DNA of 64,000 nucleotides from Sophora flavescens (lineage: Eukaryota > Streptophyta > Magnoliopsida > Fabales > Fabaceae): assembly GCA_030762895.1 (NCBI GenBank), contig CM061069.1:21157630-21221629 (forward strand). The letters are read 5' to 3'. Numbering within the stretch: the stretch's first letter is position 1; each line of letters opens with the position of its first letter. The position numbers and the translations under genes were made by a program. Of the stretch, positions 26,401 to 35,039 are shown in pieces. The notes beneath the pieces are model-generated. The model saw only the letters and a program-made list of their open reading frames with translations. It did not search any database and was not told where the DNA came from.

Positions 26401-26460
26401 TTCCGATCAAGTGATACTGATGAGAGTGAGGGTGAATTTAGTGACGGAGATTTTACTTAG
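23418..26460 (+). pseudogene. CACTA-2 TNP2-like transposase, main part
   Basis: Resumes the Transpos_assoc domain directly after the CACTA-3 insertion (LRCPCKRCKCQSF, WWSNHGE). It continues with CCPNGCMLYY and the Transposase_21 core (MWYFPLVPRL, MRWHSEHERE, VRLGLSADGFNPFG, CMKREFMFL) to 24541. The frame slips near 24525 and continues (LWNDGV, TINDFPAYGMMSGW, LGCPICMERS, NIDVMHTERNV) to 25106. DUF4218-like traces follow (KLHGMKSHD then an in-frame TGA near 25337; MQRLLPIAFDALP), with many breaks to about 25640. DUF4216 is at about 25840-26060 (TWNEGMQTCNYGV, FKCDWFDP). An acidic tail (SDTDESEGEFSDGDFT) ends at TAG 26458-26460. Frameshifts, stops and the nested element make it non-functional. 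Confidence 0.85.
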
Positions 26461-26570
26461 GTAATTTATTTATGTCATAATTCATTGTGTGAATGTCATT
26501 CTACTTATTAGGTAATTTATTTTTGTATTATTTACACTGTTGTGTAATCATCTTTTCATTTTTTTCACAG

Positions 26571-28346
26571 ATGGCAGATTCCTCTAGAGGTAGGGGTCGT
26601 CGTGGAGGTTGTGCTGCGAGAGTCCCTTCGTCGGCCTACCCACAGCCTTCAGATCGAGACCACCCTACCAGTACCTCTGTGGACGGGACACCTCAGGGTG
26701 ATGGAGTTGCACCCCCCACCCAGTCTCATGTGGTCGGGACACAGGCTGCACCCTCATCATCCACACCTACGACGATAGGACCATCATCATCATCGGGACA
26801 GGAGAGTCGTGGTCCATCCGACAGGAGGATTCTTCTTATCCCCAGGGGGGATAACGAGTATGCTAATTTAATTTTTTTAATATATATAAAGTATCGTTAA
26901 TTTCTATTTACTTGTTTTTTTAATTTAATTATAACATTTATTAATGCTCTAATTTTGCTGCAGCTTTCTGCCCGCGAATGGCCCTTCTGATTCGATATCG
27001 AAGATCCTGCGACGCAAGTTTGATGGTCCATGGCCTACATGGAAGGCCATCCCACTGGGCCATAGGGATCAGTTGTTTCTAGAGTTTAAGGTAACAATTT
27101 ATTTAGTTTTTTAAATTAAATTTACATTATATATATGCACACACGAATTTCCTAACAACTGTAAGTTGTAGAAAGAGTATAGGTGGGACTTAGCTTTAGA
27201 GGCTCTCGTCAGGGACATATTTGAGCATAAAGGCTCACTGGTCATGAAGAATCTGATGAACAAGCTGAGGAAGGGTCAGAATAAGGGGAGGTGGGTGGAT
27301 CCTGAGATCAAGAGGCAGCTGGACCAGTAATGGGCTACTGAGAAGTTCCAGGAGATCCAGGCCACAGCTCGGCGTAATCGAGCTTCTGATGGTGGCGCAT
27401 GTGCTTGGACCGGTGGGTCTAAATCAGCCGCCGCCCACTACGACGAGCTGGTAATACATTAAACTTTTGACTTAATATACTATTAACTAATTAGTTTTCA
27501 TTTTTGATTATTCTTATGAATTTAATATTATATTTTTCTGTGCAAAAAGCACAGAAACAGCGGGCCCCGACTGCTATGGAGTTGGTGGAGAGGACGAAAA
27601 AGTTGAAGTCGGGGACATGGGTCAACGACAAGGCCCGTAACTATGCTGTAAGCAAAAAAATAATTTAGTGTTTACTTGTAATTTATTATAAATGATTTGT
27701 TAATATTGGATATAATTTTAACTAAATCTCTTCAACTATACTTTGTAGGTGGGCTTCAACGAGAAGAAGGACGATGCCATATCACGTGCCTCACAGTCAC
27801 AAGATGAGGCTTTGACTGGTGATGGGCCCTGCTCTCCTGTCTCCGTCGACGATAATGTCATTTATTTGGTGGTCGTCGGGGGCAGGAACAAGAAGGGGCA
27901 CGTGTATGGCCTCGGACACCTGGGAGTCGAGTTCATCGCTTCATCGTCCTGCATGCCCGCTCCTTCCTGCGCCGATACCGTCCCTCAGGAGCAGTTCCAC
28001 CAAATGCAGGACACCATCACGCAGCTGAACGCGGAGCTTCGGGAGAAGAACGAGAGAGAGCAACAGATGGCGAACCAGATTGCACAGTTGACTCAGGCAC
28101 ACCAAAGAACTGATGCGGCGTAGCATCGAGCGAGGCCGCATTATCTGCGGCTGGTGTTGGAGCGAGATGAGGATCCAGACTCCGCTTGCTCGGATGATGC
28201 TCGACGGCGGTTGTCTTTCGCCTGCCGCTCCTCCAGTTCCACCGCCAGCTACTGATGCTGCTACTCCAGAGGACGATCAGCTAGCAGACGACGGTGGTAC
28301 GGACGCTGAGGATGATTGGATTCCTCCATCTCCCCCTCATGACTGA
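26571..28346 (+). pseudogene. CACTA-2 second gene: Transposase_24 (Ptta/En/Spm) type protein
   Basis: ATG 26571 follows a splice-acceptor-like tttttcacag. Five exons splice in frame: 26571-26857 (MADSSRGRGRRGG; Ser/Pro-rich), about 26964-27090 (GPWPTWKAIPLGHRDQLFLEF), 27172-27450 (KEYRWDLALEALVRDIFEHKG), 27555-27647 (KQRAPTAMELVERTKKLK) and 27749-28123 (VGFNEKKDDAISRA, then a coiled-coil-like QNAELREKNEREQQMANQIAQL-type stretch). The stop at 28121-28123 is followed in another frame by a proline/acidic tail to 28346, so the natural end may be 28346 with a frameshift. A TAA at about 27328-27330 interrupts exon 3 where a Tyr codon would fit before Trp. In the family this protein is thought to bind element ends and assist transposition. 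Confidence 0.78.
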
Positions 28347-28549
28347 TTTTTTTTTTCTCCATATTTTTGACTTTAAACGATTCTTGTACGACATTTTGGA
28401 TTATTCTTTTTATATATATTTATTCTTTCTTATGATTGTATATTTCATAAGTAATTTGGTGTGTTTTATTAGTAAGTTTGCTAACGTTTAAAGAAAACCA
28501 GAAAAAAATTTATTTTAAAAATTTAAATTTTTTAAAAAAAATAATAACC

Positions 28550-28895
28550 AGTTTAGCGACCGAATTGGAAACCAATAATTCGGTCGCTAAACTTTATTTA
28601 ACATTTACAGATGAGGTATAGCGACCGAAAATCCGTCGCTAATATAGGTTAACAATAACCAAAATTAGCGACTGAATTAGCAATCGATTATCGGTCGTTA
28701 AAAATGGTTACCCCAAAAATGCGACCAACCTAATAGCGACCATTTATTATTATTTAGCGACCGAATTTACGGTCGCTAAAACCTTAGCGACCAGGTATTC
28801 AGCCACCACCATAAACCGGTCGCTGATTCGGTCGCTAAAATAAATAGCGACCGATTTACACTGTTTAGCGACCGAAAATTACGGTCGCTAAACAA
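28550..28895. repeat. 3' subterminal TAGCGACCGAA repeats of CACTA-2
   Basis: At least fifteen gcgaccga / tcggtcgc words in both orientations up to the terminal TTTTTTTGTAGTG, matching the left array at 9440-9920. Confidence 0.87.
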
Positions 28896-28911
28896 TTGTT
28901 TTTTTGTAGTG

Positions 28912-29035
28912 AATTTCTTGGTGTGATTTGTTTCTCTTCTCTCTTCTACTTTTCTGCATTTTAGATTGTTACTGTGTTGGTCTTTTCTGCATTCTATCCT
29001 GTTTTGTTTTCTTTTTGAAGGGTCTTTGTGCAACA
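28912..29035 (+). repeat. Copia 5' LTR, right part
   Basis: Continues the LTR after CACTA-2, starting with the duplicated AAT and ending at gtgcaaca. It matches 33420-33544 apart from a 1-bp indel and one substitution (ctatcc against ctgtcc). Confidence 0.94.
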
Positions 29036-29037
29036 AC

Positions 29038-29050
29038 TGGTATCTAGAGC
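29038..29050 (+). other. Copia primer binding site (initiator Met tRNA type)
   Basis: tggtatctagagc follows the LTR by two bases. The usual initiator-Met word is tggtatcagagc, so this site carries one extra t, which would weaken priming. Confidence 0.75.
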
Positions 29051-29058
29051 AAGAAGAC

Positions 29059-32000
29059 ATGGCTATGGCGAAATACGACATTGAAAAGTTCATTAGGAAG
29101 AATGACTTTGCCCTCTGGAGATTGAAGATGCGAGCACTCCTTGTTCAACAGGGACTGGACGAAGCCTTGGAGGGAGAAAGGAAGCTGCCAAATACTCTGA
29201 CCGAAACACAGAAGAAGGAGCTTATGAATAAAGCTCATAGTGCCATAATCTTGTGCCTGGGCGATAGGGTTCTCAGAGAAGTATCGAAGGAGAAATTAGC
29301 TGCAGCAATGTGGCTGAAAAAACTTGAACATCTTTACATGACAAAGTCATTGGCCAATCGTCTTTATCTAAAAACAAAGACTCTACACCTTGAAGATGCA
29401 GCCTGGGACCTCAATTGAAGACCACATGGACGAGTTCAACAGGTTGATTCTTGACCTAGAAAATATCGAAGTCAAAATCGATTATGAAGATCAAGCATTA
29501 CTCTTGATTCGATCATTGCCCAGCTCATACGAGCATCTTGCGGATACTCTAGTCTATGGAAGAGAAACATTGACCTTAGAGGAAGTGCAAGCAGCATTGA
29601 TCTCAAAAGAATTGACCAAGAAATCAGAAAGTAAAGATGAAGGAGCAAGTAAAGGTCTTAATGTAAGAGGGAGACAAGATAAGCACGACTACAAAGGCAA
29701 GAAGAGATCAAGGTCAAAATCCAAATCAAAATTGAAGTGCTTCTTATGTCACAAAGAAGGACACTTCAAGAAGGATTGTCCTAATCGGAAAAACAAGAAC
29801 AAGAATGAAGAAAAGGGGGATGTGTCAATAGCAACAGATTCATATGAAAGCTCAGATGTTCTTGTTGCTGCAAATTGCCGAGATGAAACTGAGTGGGTTA
29901 TGGACTCAGGATGCTCATTCCACATGTGCCCAAACAAACATTGGTTTTATGACTACCAACTGTTTGATGGAGGTCAAGTAGTGATGGGTAACAATGCAAC
30001 CTGCACTGTGGTTGGAATTGGTTCTATCAAGTTAAAGTTTAATGATGGAACAGAAAAAATCTTGACAAAAGTAAGACATGTCCCAGATTTGAAGAGAAAC
30101 TTAATTTCTCTTGGCACCTTGGAAGAGGCTGGTTTCAGCTTCAAAGCAGAAAGCTCTATGCTGAAGGTGATGAAAGGTGTTTGAGTGGTGATGAAAGGAA
30201 ACAGAAAGAATGGCCTTAATGTCTTGAAGAGATGTGCTGTAACAGGAATTTCATCATCTGTTTCCAAGACTGATGTCAGCAAGAGTTCCTTATGGCATCA
30301 AAGACTTGGGCACATCAGTGAAAGAGGCTTACAAGAATTGGAAAAGCAAGGACTGTTGTGTGGAGATAAAGTTGAGGGTCTTGAATTCTGTGAGCACTGC
30401 ATCTATGGGAAGAAAACAAGGGTCAAGTTCAACACAGGCATTCATAAAACTAAAGGGAAGCTTGACTATATTCATTCAGATCTGTGGGGGCCATCAAAGG
30501 TCCCCAGCCATGGTGGTCATAGATATTGTATCACATTCATTGATGACTTTAGTAGAAAGGTATGGATATATCTGTTAAAAATAAAAGATGAAGCTTTCAA
30601 TACCTTTGTTCAATGGAAAACTAGAGTTGAGAATCAATGTGATAAAAGGATAAAAGTTCTAAGAACTGACAATGGACTTGAATATTGTGGTGATGAATTT
30701 AACAAGTTTTGTAAAAGGCATGGCATTTACATAAACAATACAGTGAGGAAGACACCTCAACAGAATGGACTTGCTGAGAGAATGAACAGACCATCCTTGA
30801 AAGAGTGAGGTGCATGAGCAGGCCTGACCAAGCAGTTTAGGGGAGAAGCTGTACACACAGCTTGCTACCTTGTCAACAGAAGCCCATCAGCAGCTCTTGA
30901 GTACAAAACTCCTCAAGAAATCTGGAATGGCAGCCCTACAGATTACAGTGTTCTCAAGATCTTTGGTTGTCCAGCTTACTATCACATCAATGAAGGTAAG
31001 CTGGAACTAAGAGCAAGGAAGGGGCTGTTCATGGGATACCCTATAGGAGTGAAGGGTTTCAGGATTTGGTGCAATGACAGCAGGAAATGTATCATAAGCC
31101 GAAATGTTATTTTCCATGAAGCTGAGATGTTCAAAGACCAATATACAAGTACATGTACTAAGAATGCAGAAAGCTCAAGTGATCATCAGCTTGAGGTGGA
31201 GCTACAAACCAGGGAGCTGACAGGACATGATCCCAAACATGTTGAAGATCAAGAGCAACAGGAAGAGGATCATATTGAAGCTGTCACTGAAGTTGATTCA
31301 CTGCATGAATACTCTCTGGTTAGAGACAGAGAAAGAAGGAACACCAAACCTCCTCAAAGGTATGGATATGCTGACTTGACAGCATATGCTCTGATTGCAG
31401 CTGATTTGGTGAACAATAAAGAGCCTAAATCTTACAAGGAAGCAATGAGGAGCAAGGATCATACCAAATGGCGCCTAGCAATGGAAGAGGAAATAGAATC
31501 ACTGTACAAAAATAAGACTTGGACATTGGTTGAAAAGCCATCAGGAGCAAGACTGGTGGGCAGCAAATGGATCTATAAGCTAAAGGAAGGAATTGCAGAA
31601 ATTGAACCTCCACGTTTCAAAGCAAGATTGGTAGCTAAGGGATTCACTCAAAGGGAAGGAGTGGATTTTAATGAGATTTTCTCTCTGGTTGTAAAGCACT
31701 CCTCAATTAGAGTGCTTTTAGCCATGGTAGCACAATTTGATCTTCATTTAGAGCAAATGGATGTCAAAACCGCATTTCTACATGGAGAATTAGAAGAGGA
31801 GATTTTTATGCAGCAACAGAGGGGTTTGAAGACATTGAAAAGCAAAATCTAGTATGTCTTCTTCACAAATCCTTATATGGTTTAAAGCAATCTCCACGCC
31901 AATGGTACAAACGCTTTGATAAGTTTATGATCAAACATAAGTTCAATAGAAGCAACTATGATAGCTGTGTCTATTTCAAGTCTCTAGACACAGGTGAACA

Positions 32001-33129
32001 GATTTATCTACTTCTATATGTTGATGACATGCTAATAGCATGTAAAAACATGAAAGAAATTGATAAACTTAAGGAGTTGCTGAGAACTGAGTTTGAGATG
32101 AAGGATTTAGGACAAGCTAGAAGGATTCTAGGCATGGAAATTAATAGGAAACAAGGAACTGGAGAACTCACAGTCACACAAAAGGGATACATTGGAAGGG
32201 TCCTAGACAGGTTTAACATGAAATATGCAAAGCAAGTAAATATTCCAATTGCATCTCATTTTAAACTGGCATCAGAAGATTTCCCTCAAACATCACAGGG
32301 ACTTCAGGAAATGGAAAAAGTTCCATATGCTAGTGCTGTGGGGAGCCTCATGTATGCAATTGTTTGCAGCCGCCCTGATTTAGCCTATGCAGTGAGCCTA
32401 GTCAGCAGGTTCATGGGAAATCCAGGAAAGCAACACTGGATGGTTGTGAAACAGATCCTGAGATACTTGAATGGTACAACTGATACAGGTTTGAGGTATG
32501 GCAGAGACACTAAAGACTCAGGTGGAGCTCAGGGGTTTGTTGATACAGACTTTGCTGGTGATCGTGATAAAAGAAGGTCCCTAACAGGATATGTTTTTAC
32601 TTTGTTTGGGAATACTGTGAGTTGGAAGGCATCCCTGCAACATGTTGTTGCTTTATCCACCACAACAGTAGAGTATATAGGCATTACAGAAGCTGTTAAG
32701 GAAGCACTATGGCAGAAGGGTTTGATAAATGAACTAGGAATCCCACAGGAAGTTATCAATGTGTTTTGTGATAATCAAAGTGCAATACACTTGTGCAAAA
32801 ATCATTCGATTCACGAAAGAACAAAGCATATTGATATAAGACTATACTGGATAAGAGATATCATCTCTGATGGGAAAGTTCAGGTTCTAAAAATCCACAC
32901 TTCAGATAATCCAGCTGATTATATCATTAAGGTAGTCACCCTAAGCAAGTTCAAGCACCGCTTGGAACTTGCTGAAGATTGGAAAAGGTTAATGAAGACT
33001 TTGGACAAGGATAGCAAGCTTGACCTTCAATCTGTCAGAGTCAATGTTCAATGTGCCAAGGTGGAGATTGTTGATGATGTGGCACATTTAGTTATATTTC
33101 AGTTTTTTCTGTTTCTATCCTTTAGCTGA
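29059..33129 (+). pseudogene. Copia gag-pol polyprotein, frameshifted
   Basis: ATG 29059 (MAMAKYDIEKF) opens gag. The domains in order are: UBN2-type gag (29059-29640); CCHC zinc knuckle (29738-29779, CFLCHKEGHFKKDC); aspartic protease (DSG at 29903); HHCC and integrase core (30290-30800; catalytic Asp in HSD and RTDNG, Glu in AERM); reverse transcriptase (31470-32200, YVDDM at about 32016); and RNase H (32530-32900, DNQSAIHL). The reading passes through three frames. Breaks: a shift at about 29380, an in-frame TGA at 30182, a shift just before the stop at 30806, and a shift at about 31820 before the TAG at 31850. The RNase H active-site region is altered (STTTVEYIG). The last frame runs into the 3' LTR and stops at 33127-33129. 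The copy cannot make an intact polyprotein. Confidence 0.92.
33058..33068 (+). other. Copia polypurine tract
   Basis: aaggtggagat directly precedes the 3' LTR start (TGTTGATG), the usual plus-strand primer position and wording for copia elements. Confidence 0.85.
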
Positions 33130-33544
33130 TGTAACTAATTTCAGTTATTAAATTGTTATAAGCTCCTTCTATATGATGAAATATAAAGCATTATATAAGG
33201 AGCAGTAGGATTAGAAAAAAGAGATAGAATTGAGAGAATACATGTGTATAGGCTTGATTGAGAGAATTACTGACAAGAGGGTTTCTTGGTTGTAATTGGG
33301 GATCAAGGGAAAATTATTTTGTATTCTGCTTAGACGAAGGATATTGACACTGAATAGATTGGACTCAAGCATTGCTTAGTCCCGGAGACGTAGGCTGTTC
33401 TTGGCCGAACTCCGTCATCAATTTCTTGGTGTGATTTGTTTCTCTTCTCTCTTCTACTTTTCTGCATTTTAGATTGTTACTGTGTTGGTCTTTTTCTGCA
33501 TTCTGTCCTGTTTTGTTTTCTTTTTGAAGGGTCTTTGTGCAACA
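33069..33544 (+). repeat. Copia 3' LTR, intact
   Basis: 476 bp, TG...CA, followed by the TSD TGATT. It contains the uninterrupted counterpart of the CACTA-2 insertion site and so serves as an internal empty-site control. Confidence 0.95.
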
Positions 33545-33726
33545 TGATTAGATAAGGCAATCATTAGAGTGTACTGGACACATGCATTGAAAACCTTGTA
33601 TACACTTATGATGTAAGTTTTTAATGCTTTCTTAGTAGGGTTGGGCTATGGTACACCACCCATGGTTCTAAATTGCGGTTGCGGTCACTGCGATTGTGGC
33701 CACTGCGGTCGCTGCATCGCGGACTG

Positions 33727-35039
33727 TAATCCCCACATTCATTTACTTTAAACAATTGAGAACTTATCATTCATGCGATCATTAATCTAAGTTGAGGATC
33801 AAAGCGACACACACAAAGGAATATCACCTATTCCAAACAATTGCCTTCCTCACAAGGGTATGTAAAATTTCACTCATTCGCTCAATTCGTCAAGGCTTTC
33901 AACTTTTTCACTCAATTTCACTTATCAAGAACACTTCCCATGAATTTGATTTTCATCTCAAAAGTAGTTCCCACGAAAACATGTATGCAACATCAGAAGG
34001 TCTTTTAAAGGTTGTAATGGGGCCTGGCTCAGGGTAGGATAATGAAGGATATTTAGGCTTAAGTCCCTAGGAACTAATAGAGCATGAGCATTTTGACACT
34101 TTTTCCACTCAAATTCCTTTTTCCATTTTTTCATTTGGGGCTCGGGTGACTACATCCTTTTCCTTGCTAATCTTTTTGTTTTGCCCCTTTTCTTTTGGTA
34201 ATTTTTTTGTTTTCTTCTTTTCTTTTCTTTTTGCCTTGGGTCAACCTTTATTTTCTTTTTCTCATCCCAATATGACATATCACCTCGTAGCCAGCCCAAA
34301 CTTAGTTCCTCACAACCATTCTCTTGCTACGCTTCCATGCTCTCCTAATCCTAAGATTGGGTTAACATGGTTTTTCAGATTTTTGGCTCGTAATGTAGGG
34401 TCATCAAGAAACAATAGGTCAATTGGGCTCAATTTGGATAACTAGGGAACATGCATTAGGGATGGTTCATTTTAGGCCAAGTAGTTAATTCAAATAAAAT
34501 TGCCTAAATCATTTGATGCAAACACATAGTCATGCAAACCATAAAGAGATTCAAGCAAATTCGGGAAAGTGCAACTTAAAAGTGATTTCACACAATCAAA
34601 AATAGAGTTGGAGGCTCAAATCCTCACCTGGACATTTTGCAAATTGTTTGACCGAGATACAATTCCTAGTGTGTGCACCCCCCTCACCCCAAACTTATCA
34701 TAAATCAAGTAATCACAATAAAATTCTCAAAGTTCAATTTTCAATTTTTAAGTGGGGATCAACTTTTCTGTTATTAGAGCCTAGGGGGAAATCATCAATG
34801 GTCAATATAATTCATGCGATCAATCTATGCTCAATTCAATTAAAATCCAACAAGCTTGCCGACACAACATTCATACAACAACTCTTGATCTTCTCAAATT
34901 ATTCAAGAGTGACAAACAAAAACAAAACAAACACAAAAACAAAAACAAGAGTGAGGAAAGGAGAGGGTACCTAGCTTGGGTTGCCTCCCAAGTAGCACTT
35001 GTTTAACGTCACGAGCCTGACTCAAGTCGCCCCTAAGGG
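33727..35039 (-). other. Post-pol non-coding region of the gypsy element
   Basis: No coding frame with a known domain. It contains pyrimidine-rich runs (34140-34260) and the word complementary to ttgggaggcaacccaagct, near 34972-34990. The short frames at 33792-34445 are not supported. Confidence 0.45.

Larger units (their letters stand above)
9418..28911 (+). mobile_element. CACTA-2: 19.5-kb CACTA transposon inside the copia 5' LTR
   Basis: Begins CACTACAAAAAAA at 9418 and ends TTTTTTTGTAGTG at 28911. AAT is duplicated (9415-9417 and 28912-28914). The empty site is preserved in the copia 3' LTR as gtcatcaatttcttgg near 33411. Subterminal arrays of TAGCGACCGAA and its inverse lie at both ends. 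It carries a TNP2-type gene and a second En/Spm-type gene, both on the plus strand. Nearly 10.7 kb of its length is the nested CACTA-3. Without that insert it is about 8.8 kb, a normal size for an autonomous-type CACTA element. Confidence 0.95.
9074..33544 (+). mobile_element. Ty1/copia LTR retrotransposon (Tork-like), hosting CACTA-2 in its 5' LTR
   Basis: The LTRs begin TGTTGATGATGTGG and end GTGCAACA. TGATT is duplicated on both sides (9069-9073 and 33545-33549), the 5-bp duplication of LTR integration. The order is 5' LTR, PBS, gag-protease-integrase-RT-RNase H, polypurine tract and 3' LTR. Integrase before RT defines copia, and wording of the gag and RT resembles the Tork/TNT1 group. About 19.5 kb of the span is the CACTA-2 insertion, so the original element was about 5 kb. 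By eye, the two LTRs differ at about 11 substitutions plus an 11-bp and a 1-bp indel, which implies a fairly recent insertion. Confidence 0.95.

Noticed and set aside
33792..34974. Small plus-strand genes in the gypsy post-pol region
   Set aside because: Low-complexity frames (Phe-rich or Thr/Lys-rich) on the strand opposite to the element, no domains.
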